A stretch of 64,000 nucleotides of DNA from Adiantum capillus-veneris (taxonomy: Eukaryota; Streptophyta; Polypodiopsida; Polypodiales; Pteridaceae). The notes below the pieces were generated by a model that was not told where the DNA came from, searched no databases, and was given only the letters and a program-made list of their open reading frames with translations. Where the stretch lies: positions 61,520,119-61,584,118 of the forward strand of contig CM043952.1 of the NCBI GenBank assembly GCA_014529385.2, written 5' to 3'. Shown one piece after another: positions 35,301 to 45,699 of this stretch. The position numbers were made by a program, and so were the translations under genes. Each line of letters begins with the position of its first letter. Position 1 is the first letter of the stretch.

Positions 35301-35957
35301 GGCACTAGAGGTGGATTGTACAATCTCTATCCATCCTACATGGTAGGCGTGGCCAGAGTGTAGATCCGTCAACACCTCAGTGTGGAGGTCGTATGTCCAA
35401 TGATCATTAATGAACAATCCTTCTAGAGTCGACGGGTTAACGGTTTCTTGTGAGGTAGAAGCAATGTTGCTCCCCGTGGTTTTACTTGTCACCAACGGTA
35501 CTCTAGAGGGAACTTCTGAAGGAGGCAGCTCAACAGGGCCTTCTTGGTAAGAAGTTGGTAGGATATCCACATGGACACTCTTTGGGGGTGTGGGGTCCAC
35601 GTGCGATGTGAAAGGAGAGTCCACTTCCCCACCCCCTTCGTGTGCTTCATTTGCATCAGGTTCCGAGCGAGTAGCTCTACCTAATGTTTCCATGAAACGG
35701 CTAAACATACTAGTACTAGGCTGTGGAGCTTCGGGAGGTGCATGGCCTTCTCTCTCAGTGTTTTGGGTAGGGTATGCTTCCATGATTTCTGAGTCAGAGG
35801 AGGAATCACTAGCGGCTATTTTAGGGTCTTGGGTGGTGCTACCTTGTGTCCCCGCTGAGAGTCTAGAGCTTATCGTGGATGGGTAATGGGTGTCCGTATG
35901 AACAGAGGCACCCTCAATATGCTCGTGTTCTAGCACCCGCCCAGAGCGTAAGTGCAT
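32352..35957 (-). CDS. Element B gag-like polyprotein, intact, 1201 codons
   Basis: Starts MHLRSGRVLEHEH, the MxLRSGR opening common in plant gypsy gag-type ORFs. The N-terminal ~430 residues are Pro/Ser-rich and disordered (repeated PxP, PLPSPYPSGP). The retrotransposon gag (capsid) domain spans roughly 440-640: IAKLTQKFNGDEDARKHIEV, LSGKAGDWYRTL, DFISRLKHLNSRC, LLDRFIRGL. Three Cys/His knuckle-like sites follow: CGRYGHQAKDC, CYECGGPHRAAEC and CNRCGIDHLIAQC. A Lys/Arg-rich C-terminus (KKKKTRRKKSQ) follows. No stop or shift over 3.6 kb, unlike every other ORF in this window. Confidence 0.85.
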   Translation of the reverse strand: MHLRSGRVLEHEHIEGASVHTDTHYPSTISSRLSAGTQGSTTQDPKIAASDSSSDSEIMEAYPTQNTEREGHAPPEAPQPSTSMFSRFMETLGRATRSEPDANEAHEGGGEVDSPFTSHVDPTPPKSVHVDILPTSYQEGPVELPPSEVPSRVPLVTSKTTGSNIASTSQETVNPSTLEGLFINDHWTYDLHTEVLTDLHSGHAYHVGWIEIVQSTSSATSIEDQQKMICNVIHGIIQLERQNRGVNILSTGPMRFLDTSKAQQPTLSQMETPLMSPMDPSYVISPGVSMQFEPPSEKFSFPNLAQPSIKENPVLTPGISLIENVPMTSTVSAVPLPSVVVPNMGPRPYVPLAPYAHMAPTPPIVPLVYAPRVPLPSPYPSGPMPGYVPYPASSTHMPRPVPVPLPHMIPRVPPPALPPHIGDLAAFAQTIGRSIAENMRHASDREPRSKAVQIAKLTQKFNGDEDARKHIEVFEQVCDSLGERNELHKCNALSLTLSGKAGDWYRTLRVDEKTIYPTLRRLFLKEYIREGVLWGVASQLQKAERKEGESVRDFISRLKHLNSRCPVNERFNNNQLLDRFIRGLRNEGIYNGLVIRGITTWEDVTANAIQLEDNLMIAGMRVSTDTRSTRSQAIEYEPMTAKPIANEPKVFETFLTDLTKAIQESLKDNRPAQNSHMYPRREQQWCSIFLGPHSTSECPTFRVKFNGTGNACGRYGHQAKDCLMIKRMMANRPPVAWTDAPRAPVLMPTPLVEQLPQHMVPRSQNVVQATPLPPPVLGPQPPHPRVTPMNQVGCEPSNAYADGCEEKIDTSIAYGLDTLEECPIYYMEDCWGQVKLVYQAAALASRGQNINTQARRPPLQCYECGGPHRAAECPIRLQKNAAQMQMNQGSTSAMPILTCNRCGIDHLIAQCPYNPNASKITPLNLVEIASVTSPIPPVAPAYAITRSMLQGPGHILEERDTASVIQAKKKKTRRKKSQNTENSKPSSKTNIGTGDDPVYMNDLEDDSDSVETMETRTNTTKRKTDKENRNMEPNENRIRENHKEPLKTPQVFPNPIQDPQDKPQGQKGKNRKKKIGTYPNPVDEIEQVKHLRGLVEETQRKLEPEPMHAKIHDTVFPTQVHPPHMNHRPLAISSIIQEGSEDGTSESEHTPFLLERMFNEGIPDPIEEYEIPSSPVPSQGPTPCKMPMNVAKLVDFMSSEV

Positions 35958-36873
35958 GTGCTTTTGATACCCTAAGGTGTCAATGAGTGCCCGTGAAGGC
36001 TGCTCACCTAGTAATTTTGGGTGTTTTGCAACCCAAGTCTTTCCTTAATTTGACTTTTTGGTCCTTTTTTTCTGACCCGGCTATAGAATAGAGCGTATGA
36101 TAGCTCAAAACGAGCGTCTCGGTCAGAGGGTCGTGCCGTGCTTTACAGCCCTCCGTTTGGTCACTCTATGCCCTCGGAATCCCTAAAACTGTCAATTTCC
36201 AGTAGGGAACTAGGCCCAAACTAGAAAGTCTAAGGGTGCAAGTGGGAAGAGAAGGGAGGAGAGTGGAGGACTTGTCCCACATGCTCTCATTCTCTCTTGA
36301 GGGAGTAGGGTATATATATAAGAGTGAGTCTAGTATATATCATGAGAATGAGGACTGAGGCCTGGGCTTGGGCTTGGGCTTGGACTTGGGCAAACGATCC
36401 CGATCTATCTTTTATACAAACCAACCCGTCCGTTTTAAGAGTCACGTTTTTTATTTTCGAAAAATTTAACCGTCCGCTCACTCGCGTTTTTTTCCCCGAT
36501 TTTTTTTTTTAATTTTTTTCCAAATTTTTTTTTTTAATTATAATGCAGAAATTGCAGAAAATTGAAAACGCAAAGAAATTGCAGAAATTGCAGAAATTGA
36601 AATGCAAGAAATGCAGAAAATTGAAAAAGCACAGAAATTGCAGAAATTGCAGAAAATTGAAACTTGACAGAAAATGCAGAAAATGCAAAAACGCAAGAAA
36701 TGGTAACTGTGCAGTGCAAACCAGAAAACGTAGAAAACGCAAAAAACAGAAATCTCCACACAACTACACACACTCATTCCCTGCCTTTCCTATGATAGAG
36801 ATTACACCACAAGAAAGCGTAAAGTGCTAACCGAGCTTAGTGTAGGGCATATCCCCGGCAGCGGCGCCAAAAA
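35958..36873 (-). other. Element B 5' leader with minisatellite and PBS
   Basis: The plus-strand minisatellite with core gaaattgcag spans 36543-36700, and a GGCTTG/GACTTG hexamer array lies at 36360-36390. The PBS tggcgccgctgccgggg reads on the minus strand (36853-36869), five bases from the LTR. Sequence of this type (TGGCGCCGTTGCCGGGGA) is, from memory, typical of Tat/Athila-type gypsy leaders. Confidence 0.75.
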
Positions 36874-37124
36874 TGTGCGCTCCTTGCCGCACTGTCGAAG
36901 CAAGGGACTTGCCAATACACCGTGTGCGAGCCACAAATGGCTCCAAGCACACAACAAGCCTAAACTAGCAAGCTCAAGAGAACAAAGGGTGTGTCACTCA
37001 CCGCTCTACGCTCGCCTTCGTGGTGGATTCCTCGCCGCGATGAAGAAGAAGCTGCAGTCGTGCCGCGCTCAACCGCCTCGCCGCCGTCGTCCCTTCGTAA
37101 TGCTCGATCGCACACACACTCTCC

Positions 37125-37177
<53 letters not shown>

Positions 37178-37478
37178 GGAGGTGAAGAAGAAGAAGATGG
37201 AGATGGAGCAAGAGCACTCTTCTATTGCACAAATGAGAGAATGAGTAAAAATTAGGTTTAGTTGGCTTTTATAGGAGCTCACCCCATTCACACTTGGGCG
37301 CCCATGCTTAGCCAACTAATCCCTTGAATGTCCCAGTTAGAGTGCGCCTCTCATCGGCGATCACTCTACCTTTCCCTATTGGACCGACAAGCCCGGTGCC
37401 TGACTCTACTTAAATAAATAATATGGTTACAGTGTCCGTCGTAGGCGATAGGGTGTCCGTGAGCCACGAGGGTTAACA
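36874..37478 (-). repeat. Element B 5' LTR
   Basis: 605 bp, TG...CA. U3 starts at 37478 and the minus-strand TATA box is at 37267-37273. A compound TC/AC microsatellite lies at about 37128-37176. Directly followed by the PBS. This is the promoter-bearing LTR of B. Confidence 0.9.
37267..37273 (-). promoter_or_regulatory. TATA box of element B 5' LTR
   Basis: TATAAAA on the minus strand in the context gctccTATAAAAgcc, about 200 bp inside the LTR, the expected U3 position. The same box occurs at 28656-28662 and, pointing right, at 27901-27907 in the inverted LTR. Confidence 0.6.
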
Positions 37479-38132
37479 CTGTGTCAGGTATCTATGCATT
37501 TTCAGAGCTCCGCTCGTCAATGGTGGGCTAGCCTACGAGCCCAAAGGAAAGCTACAAGGACATGGAAGGCTTTAAGAGCCTCCATCATGAAACAATTTCT
37601 GGCAAGCAACACTAAAGACAATGTCCTCACAGAATGGCAAAGCTTGAAACTCTCTCTCTACGAGTCTATCCAGAAGTATGTAGATAATTTTTGGGATTTA
37701 CTTCTCAAAGCCAGTGTCTACAAAAAGATAGGCTTTGAGGAGCAAAAGCAACAATTTTGTGCAGGTCTTTTTGACGAGATGGCCGAGTATATTAACTCAC
37801 AAAGGCCTAATGCCATATCGGCGGTCATACACCATACTATGGTTGCCTCTCAAATAAATTTCCAACAAGGGGTTAAGAGAAACTCTAAGCCCATGGAACT
37901 GAAGGATCAAAATGAGCCTAGAGGAAGGAATAATGCTCAAACTTCCTCCAAAGGCAACTCTAGCAACACCGATAACAAAGCTAAGGAGAAAGGAGTCTAC
38001 AAAGGTAAGAATACACTCTCTCCAATAGAGCTAGAGTGTTATCGTAAGGATAACAAATGCTACAAGTGTGGACAGCAAGGGCATGTCTATCGTGCTTGCC
38101 CCCAAATAAATGCACGCAACAACCCGCCTTGA
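37479..38132 (+). pseudogene. Element A gag, 3' part with zinc knuckle
   Basis: Continues the A gag frame directly after B (Leu-Cys codons duplicated as part of the TSD). Contains HFQSSARQWWASLR and WKALRASIMKQFLAS (capsid-like helices), FEEQKQQFCAGLFDEMAEYI, and a CX2CX4HX4C knuckle CYKCGQQGHVYRAC near the end (38051-38100). The frame is open for 212 codons. The missing middle is only the B insertion, so this half of gag was probably intact when B landed. Confidence 0.8.
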
Positions 38133-38389
38133 GTTTCTATGCTGGAAACTCCAAAAGAGGATGCTCATATCAAAAGGCTTTTGTTTTTCCTAAGCTAGGA
38201 GATATGTACATACATGTTTATGAGTCAGGTAGCATCCTATCCCATGTAAATATGCATGCTTTTCGCAAGTTAATGAAAATCTATATATTCATATACATTA
38301 TTTTTGTTAGAAAGTTTGTAAATGAATTCAATGTTTCAACCAATAACAATATAAAAAAAAAGACGGGAATCAAGAGGAATTAGAATTTT

Positions 38390-39665
38390 CTACATTCCTA
38401 AATGGATTCCAAAATGTTTTTATTGATGATACCCCCGTGAGCTATCTCCACAATGAGGGGACAATGAACATGCAATGGAGCTTTTACCACGAAGCTCTCT
38501 GCCTAATAAGCCTCCTTATTGAGCTTTATAAGCTCCACAAGAGGAGTTCAAAAGGCAATAGCATGAAGTGGTAAGTTTTGAGAGAGATTAGGCTTTCCTC
38601 TAACCAAAAGAAAAGTGAATTTTTTTTTTAAGAGATTCAATAATTAGGTCACATTATCTCTAAAGGTGGTATTTGTATGGAACCACAAATGGTAGAGGTA
38701 ATAAAAAGATGGCCTAATCCAAGGAGTCTACATGAGTTGCGAAGCTCTAAAGGTATAAGTGCATACTAGAGATGCTTCATAGGAAAAATTCATGCTTATA
38801 GCAGGTCCAATACATGACTTAACAAAAAGAACGTTAAGTGTACATGGACTACAAAGAGAGAAAAATACTTTTGAAAAATTCAAAGAGAAACTTATCTCTC
38901 AGCTTATGCTTACACTACGGGATCTCTCAAAGCTATTTGAGGTCGAATGTAATGTCTGGATGCATGCCTTCAAGCAAAAATTTGCTTCAAGAAAGGAATA
39001 CCATAGAATACAAGATTCAAAGACTCAAATCCAATGAGCGAATGATGGACATGTACAAAAGGAACTACGAGCTGTTTTACATGCCGTTGACACATGGAAG
39101 TACTTCTTGCGGACTCCATCCATGATACAAACCAAGCTCTTCGACAATCAAATTGAGGTGGGCAAATTTCTTTTTGCAATTTAAATTTTACATTGCTCAC
39201 ATTGCTGGCAAGCACAAACATGTAGCCGATGCACTTTCCCGATGGAAAGCACAAACATGTGGCCGATGCACTTTCCCAATGGCCAAGGGTAGATAGGGTA
39301 TCAATAGCAACTTACAATGAACTATGTTTTATGATAGTTAAAAATGCTTCTAACCCAGGCTTTAGGGATATGATAATAGACTTAACAAATGGAAGAAAAA
39401 GAACCACTCACATTAGAGGATGGTTATCTTCCATACCTCAATAGGCTATATCTTCCTCACTTCCCATGCTCCTCCCATATGCGGGGCAAAGAGGAATTCG
39501 AATTTACTCTGCTAGGAGTAAAAGCATACTTGTATTGGCTTACCAAGAAACGAGAACATACAAGAGTATGTTTCAAAATGTATGGTATACCAAAAGATGC
39601 AATATGATAGAAGGACCATGGCTTGCCAACATCTAATTGTGTCGGATAGAAATCCTACCATGAGC
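38390..39665 (+). pseudogene. Element A pol relic (RT, RNase H, trace of integrase)
   Basis: Fragments in several frames: HNEGTMNMQWSFYHEALCL (start of the gypsy RT palm lead-in, degraded), LGHIISKGGICMEPQMVEVIKRWPNPRSLHELR (RT thumb, normally FLGHxISxxGIxxDPxKVEAIxxWPxP), IAGPIHDLTKRTLSV, LISQLMLTLRDLSKLFEVECN (RNase H entry), KHKHVADALSQWPRV (RNase H end). HLIVSDRNPTMST at 39623-39660 may be the integrase second-Asp region. The RT core with YxDD is deleted. A 38-base duplication repeats KHKHVADALSRW (39209-39284). Non-functional. Confidence 0.75.
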
Positions 39666-40364
39666 ACTAGTTTCTGATAGAGACTCTATCAGAACTAGAG
39701 TAACCCTCCAACGGATGGCAAATAGGAAAATCACAAAACTAATGATCCTTGATCTACTAAAATCTTGTGATTTGAAGTAGATCAATGCTCAAAATGGGAG
39801 AAGTACTTACCCTAACAACAGTATGTCTCTAATAGCATGAACATACTTCTAAGGGGAAAGTACCTTTCGAGGCTAAAGACGGAAGATCCAAAAGTCCCTT
39901 GTAGCTTAAAGTACCTGGGAAGATCTTTATTGAAAAAGAGTATATCCGAGATCAAAACGAATCTTTTTAGAAGATTAAACAGGCTATATCCATCTATTAG
40001 CTAGGCAAAAGAGGCTCCTGCCATTAGGCATAAAAGAGCCTTATCCTTTAAAGAAAAAGAAATCTTTCTTTGGGTCTTACTAAACAATTAAAGTTGCCCA
40101 ACTATTGGCTCCTATATATCATTTTTCATGAGAGCCTATTCGAGCCTTATTAAGGAGAGCCACCAATAGAGGCTATAAATGTAGACCCATTAGAGATCAA
40201 GGATGAAGCAAACGAGTTGCAACCCAAGTTGTTCCTTCGACAGGAACACAAGGTATTAAGAAATGGTAAGATTACTGACAATATCTTATTTAAGTTAAGA
40301 ATTATCCTTTCAAAGATGCTAAATGCATGCAAAGAACATAGCTTAAGGATAATATGAACCTTGT
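39666..40364. other. No recognisable gene between elements A and C
   Basis: AT-rich, with a short inverted repeat tgatagagactctatca (39677-39693). It could contain the missing A right LTR, but no match to the sequence before 26486 was seen. Confidence 0.4.
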
Positions 40365-41185
40365 TAATGAAAAACTTCGCTCACACAGGAGAAACTTATA
40401 CAACCAAAATAGCACGAAAAAGTGAGGAATGTGGTAAAATGGACAGCACCATCGCGTCCGGAACAACCCAAAACTCCAGTCTACAATAGCAAAGTGCTCA
40501 AATCCGACCTCGGATGAGCAGTTTATGGCCAAAACAGGCTCCAAAAACAGCAAAAACTCAGTTGCGGTTGTTCCTCCTCTTCTCTCCACGTTTTTTCTGG
40601 TCTTCTCTCAAGTTTTTCAGCTCCACACTTAGCTTTATTACTTGGGCACCTTTGGCCTTTTAGTTGACCTCTAATGGACCCCGAACAGGCCAAAAAGTGG
40701 CCTCGCAGTGCATAGTTGTCACCCTGCTGCATCCATCCGCACACGTGGTCCTCAACTTTTTCCAATAATGCATCCCGCAACTATGTGAAGTGGCTCCCAG
40801 ATACAGTTCTCATGATGACCTTTTTGCATAATTATCACAAGAAAACACCCACATTGTATCCGTACTTATCCACGTGCAAATACTGACCCCGTTCGACCTC
40901 CTGATGCCACTAGATGCCATCTGACACACCTGCTTACCTCATGGCGTCGGCCCACGGATAGCTTCCTCGAGAAGTTTTACGCGCTATCAACTCCTCGTTA
41001 TTATAGAAAAAACACATTGGCACTGATGATGATGAAAATCGTTGCACTATGTACATGTTGTCCTACCTGCACACATGTGGGCCCCACGTAACCACTTGGC
41101 TCTGGAAAATGGGCAATCCTTTATTCGATGCACCATGCATGTGTATGTACATATGTGCAATCACTTCTTCCAAAAACTCCTAACA
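40365..41185 (-). repeat. Element C 3' LTR, truncated
   Basis: Matches 57222-57869 from about ttcgctca(ca)caggagaaactt onward and ends ctcctaaca (41185). The part equivalent to 56880-57220 is absent. It carries about 160 extra bases (40938-41096) that the right LTR lacks. The first ~145 aligned bases differ at roughly one position in ten, so C is old. Confidence 0.85.
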
Positions 41186-41324
41186 TAATTTGCCCATCCC
41201 CTAGCCTGCTAGATCATTCATGATCAGCAGCAGCAAAAAGAGATATGAGACTCGCCGCGTCACAGGTCGCCTCATCCCTCACATACATTACTTGTTCTAC
41301 AGACAGCTCATCTTGCTCCACCAT

Positions 41325-42425
41325 CATCAATCTAGCATGATACAATTTAAGATGCAGTCAATTTACACTTGACTTATGCAGAATCCCATCCAAGTTAGCC
41401 AGCTGATATGTACCATTCGAAAAACACTCCACTACCTTGAAAGGGCCTTCCCACTTAATTTGAAACTTCTTTTGGAAGGTGTTGCCCAGCTTACTGTTGT
41501 AGCGCAAAACCAAGTCATGCTTCTTGATACCCTTACTTTTTACCTTTTTATTTATCTTTGCCAAAGCCTTATCTTACATCTGCCCATAATGTTCCAATGC
41601 ACTCATCCTATCCTTTGAACCTCTTGTAATTGTAAGAGCCTCTCTTTGAATGCATCACTAGGCGGCCCAAGCAACTTCTCTAGCATCTTGACCACAGGCA
41701 ACTCTACTTCCACAGGCAATAGTGCTTCCTTTCCATATACCAAATGAAATGGAGTAAACCCTGTACCTGTCTTTACTGAAGTACGGTAAGCCCATAATGC
41801 ACTAGGCAATTCCAAATCCCAATCTTTCCTTAGTGCTCCGTCACTTTCGAAAGAATTTGTACCAACACGCCATTGAATCTTTCATTTAAGCAATTACACT
41901 ACGGATAATAAGGAGTGGTATGCTGGTGCCTAATCTTCATCTTTGCGCATAAAAAGTCCAATAGTTTAGCTCGAAAGCCTGGCCCCTTGTCCAAAAGTAG
42001 CTCCAATGGAACCCCAAACTTGCAACATATTTGATCGTGCACAAATTTTTCCACATCCTTTGCGGTGATTTGTTTTACTGCTATAGCCTCTGCCCATCTA
42101 GAGAGATAGTCCACTGCAATCAAAATATAGCTTTTGCCCCTGCTTGTGATAGGTAACGGGCCTATTGCATCAATCCCCCACTTTTCAAACACATCAAACA
42201 CCATAATGGTTTTTCGTAGCTCTGGCTTCAACACTCTCTTCCCAAATGCTTGACACCTATTGCAAGACCTACACCAATGGTGAACATCCTTGTGCAAACT
42301 AGGCCATACATACCCCCTCCTGAAAGATCTTATGCAAGGTGATCTTTAGAGAAAAATGTCCGCCACATGCACCTTCATGATTCTCTTCCAACACTCTATA
42401 AAGCTCCTCCCGCCAAGGTACACGT
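41325..42425 (-). pseudogene. Element C integrase, distal part
   Basis: Starts at the D insertion with REELYRVLEENHEGACGGHF (integrase HHCC entry), then HHWCRSCNRCQAFGKR (CxxC), WGIDAIGPLP (first catalytic Asp), LLLDKGPGFRAKL (second Asp position, normally SDxGxxF, here DKG) and, after YYP-stop, CNCLNERFNG (catalytic Glu region). LWAYRTSVKTGTGFTPFHLVYGKEA and KFQIKWEGPFKVVE (chromodomain-free GPF/Y-like end) follow. At least four stops. The C-terminal DNA-binding part reaches about 41330. Confidence 0.85.
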
Positions 42426-44099
42426 TGGATAGGGGGAATGGGGAGCATGCCCAACGCGCCAACACGGAATGCCTCCTATAGCCCAGGGCACACACTGTAC
42501 CCCAACCCACTTTGCGAGCACCTTTTCGACTCGCTCTTTTCACCAAACCACATGCGCACACGCGCTCACATAGACACACACTAACTCACACAACCCGTGC
42601 ACCTCAATGCAGTAGCTTTTACGCTCTCCCACACGCTCAAAACGCCACACGCACTCTCTCTCTCTCTGCAACACTTCGTCGGGGCAGCACACACTTGCCG
42701 ACACGCCCACACGCACACACATGAGAACAGAAGAGAAGGGGGGACGAGATTGAGCAAGAGACTCAATGCAATGGGGTAAACTCTACTTTACTAGCATCAA
42801 TCACAAGTGCAAGATCAACGCCGCAACCGGCGCGCATCAAAAAAGTACACAAGGGCGAGACCCACTCGAGCTCGGCTTCAAGGACTCCATGGCTTGTACT
42901 GCTCGTGAGCTCCCTATGATTCCAAACGAGCGAACAACCCAAGACCAAAAAGACCCGTCAAAGAAGTTCTCTCCCCTTCTTTTCTTTCTCTCTTTTAAGC
43001 CTAAAGCGAAAACCCTCTTCTTCGATAAAAAAACCTGCTCCTCTTTCTTTCTCTCAGCTCCAAAGCCAAGGCCCACAAAAACTCGAACCCCTGCCCTTTT
43101 TACTCTCCCTCTTTTCCAAGGCAAAAGAAAAAGTTAAAACATGCTTTTTTGGGCAATGAAGCCGGGCGCTACTGCTCCTTGGGCTTTCCCTCTACCTTTC
43201 CTCTTTTTTTTTAGCCTTTGAGTCTCCTTCCCTTTTTTTTTTTCCAACTCTAGCAAAACTTTGCTACTTTTATTTATTACAACCAAGAGGCTTTTCCCAC
43301 ATGGTCGGTGCTTCAGTGTGCACGGATTCTCTAAATAAGATTTTTCGAGCATGCCGCATGGAAACTCCATCTTACTAATTCCGAATCCCATCTCTCCTCC
43401 ATTGCTTGATGTCACCCTGGCCTCAGATACCACATCCCAAAACGGGAAAACCATCTGACCCCTTTTCACCATCTGCTTGCCAACTTCGATTCGGCCCATC
43501 TCGATGCACACGAATTCGATCAGCAAGCCGCAAGTCTTGACTGGCCCCCCACGTTACATGCAATTTTCCAAAATCTTGGCGAGCCCTAAAAACATGCCTA
43601 TCGATGCGCTTACCAACATGGACCGGTGAGCACGTACCTGACCCTCGGCAAATATTCCTCAGGCCATAACTTGCCCGTTTGAGCTCCGAATGGCAAACCG
43701 AAAAGACCGGCATGCTCCACAGCTTGAGCTTTACGCGCATATCCAATGATACCAATTTTGGCCACTTGTCTGTACCTGCCCTGCCCGTCGGAGATCTGCA
43801 AAGCCTTCTAACTACGGACACCGAAGCCCCGTTTGATGAGCCATTTGGACGAGCTTCTAGGGCATCTTGAATCCCACATTTCTGGGCACATTCCACGCAT
43901 CTCGAACACTTTGACGTGCCGTCCCAATTAGCCCACTTCGGAGGGCCCCAGGCCTAAAAAAACACTTTAAGCATGCATTTTCGTTGCCACTGTCCTGCCA
44001 AGGTCTCCCACACTGGCTTTAGCCCTCTACCATGCACCTGTTAGCACCCTTTGCACTGCATAACACACTTTATAGCGCGGACCAACTTTGGCTTCACCA
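42426..44099 (-). repeat. Element D 3' LTR
   Basis: Begins tggatagggggaatgggg and ends ttcacca. Contains a short CT run (42653-42668), much shorter than in the other LTR. 1674 bp. Confidence 0.9.
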
Positions 44100-44266
44100 T
44101 CATTGCCCACCCCCCTATTGAACATTCATGTTCAACCAAAAGTAGCTATATTGAACTTGAAACTTGCAACACTCTGCAAACACTCAAGCATGCTGGAAAA
44201 CACACCACCATATGTACAATATGTACAATATGTACAAAAGTGTATGTCTGTTACTCTTGAATCCCT

Positions 44267-45684
44267 TCAAGTGGGTTGCCCAACCCTCCTGGTCATCATT
44301 TGATGTACATCGGGCACCACTCCCCTATCAAAGTACAGCTTGAGCCGTACACCATTCACCCTGTGCCTGAGAAGCTTACCATTGGCTCTCACCAGCTGAT
44401 AGGTCCCATTTGGAAAGGCCTTTTGCACTTTGTACGGACCCGTCCATTTCTTTTTGACCTTCTTCTGGAAGGTGAAGTCCAAGTAGCTCTCATACTTCAT
44501 TACTAGATCCCCTTCTTCTATCTTTTTTTTTGGCAGACACTCATTGACTTTGGCCATTCTCCTTTCCCGCTGCTTCACATAGTAGTCTGCTGCTGCCTCT
44601 CTATCCATCTGCAATGCCTCAAGGCTGACAATCCTATCTTGTAAGACAGCTTGGGGAGTAGCATTGATGCGCCACATACCTTTCAAAGCACCTAACTATG
44701 CATGCATTGGCAGCACTACCTCCTTACCATAAACCAACTCAAATGGAGTAAAGTTGGTCGCCACTTTGTAGGACATCCTGTAGGCCCAGAAACACATTTC
44801 TAGATTGATCTCCCATTTTGTCTCCTGCTTATATACATACTTCGTGAGCATTTTGATGATTTGTCCATTGGCACTCTCCACCAAACCATTGCATTGGGGA
44901 TGATAAGGCGAGGAAAACCGATGTTGAATCTTCAGTTTTTCCACCAATGCCTGCATAAGCTTGCTTCTGAACCCTTGCCCTCTATCTGAAATGAGCACCC
45001 ACGGCACTCCAAAACGACAACAAATGTTATCGAAAACAAAGTGGGCCACAACCTGTGCATTTACCTCCTTTACAGCTTTGGCCTCGACCCACCTGGTGAG
45101 GTAGTCGATGGCAACCACGACATACTTCTTACCACTTGTAGACTTAGGGAGTGGACCGATGGCATCCAAACCCCATTTTTCAAAAGCATTCTGAGTAATG
45201 ATCGCTCCCTGTGACTCAGCTGTCAAACGCCTCTCTCCTATAGTCTGACATTCATGGCAGGTCTTGCACCAATAGTGCACATCCTTCACTATTGAAGGCC
45301 ACCAAAACCCCGCTCTCATCACTCGAAACAGCACCAATAGTGCACATCCTTCACTATTGAAGGCCACCAAAACCCCGCTCTCATCACTCGAAACAGCACT
45401 TGACCTTTCCCCTGGTGCCCGCTCTCCTCATGACATTGCTCCAACACCAAGTTAATCTCTTCTTTATAGAGCACTCTTCTTAGCACCCCATCTCTGTTGT
45501 AAGTCATTAGGTCTTCACCTATTAGTGTAAATTTGCGTGCTTTCTGAACTATCCTCCTCCTTTGCCGTTTAGACAAACCTTGGGGACACTGCCCTGTATC
45601 CAAGAAATCTTCCACCTCCTTCAATGACTCCCTACCCGTGTATGTGGCCGGGGCCACATATATACCTGCAACATGTACCTGCAC
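44267..45684 (-). pseudogene. Element D integrase, frame broken by a 65-bp duplication
   Basis: Entry region: GVLRRVLYKEEINLVLEQCHEESGHQGKG and GFWWPSIVKDVHYWCKTCHECQ (zinc HHCC), WGLDAIGPLP (first Asp), WVLISDRGQGFRSKL (second Asp), NGLVESANGQIIKML (Glu), then AYRMSYKVATNFTPFELVYGKE. The last part, KKKWTGPYKVQKAFPNGTYQL (44267-44686), is the GPY/F end. A perfect 65-bp tandem repeat (45266-45330, 45331-45395) shifts the frame between the zinc region and upstream linker. All catalytic residues are otherwise present. Confidence 0.88.
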
Positions 45685-45699
45685 CTTACTACTTGCTAG

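Larger units (their letters stand above)
27696..37478 (-). mobile_element. Element B: young non-autonomous gag-protease LTR retrotransposon nested in A
   Basis: Outer ends are TGTTAACC (27696) and GGTTAACA (37478); TSD ttgtg (27691-27695) / ctgtg (37479-37483), one mismatch. Minus-strand order: 5' LTR (36874-37478), PBS, minisatellite leader, gag-like ORF, protease ORF, two short ORFs, non-coding, 3' LTR (28293-28867), then an extra inverted LTR (27696-28280). No RT, RNase H or integrase motif was found, so it must be mobilised in trans. LTRs differ by about one substitution plus microsatellite length, so insertion is recent. The TGGCGCCG-type PBS suggests a Tat/Athila-like helper. Confidence 0.85.
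26488..39665 (+). mobile_element. Element A: decayed Ty3/gypsy retrotransposon, host of element B
   Basis: Order on the plus strand: PBS (26488), gag first half (26902-27695), element B (27696-37478), gag second half with zinc knuckle (37479-38132), then relics of RT, RNase H and possibly integrase (38390-39665). This gag-RT-RNH-INT order is that of Ty3/gypsy. The right LTR was not recognised. Coding is broken by one gag stop, by B and by heavy pol decay. Confidence 0.7.

Noticed and set aside
32591-35886. Plus-strand ORFs of 60-177 codons opposite the B gag frame
   Set aside because: Shadows of an intact 1201-codon frame on the other strand; no motifs.
42512-43896. ORFs at 42.5-43.9 kb and again at 49.6-51.0 kb
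   Set aside because: They are LTR sequence of element D and are broken differently in the two LTRs.
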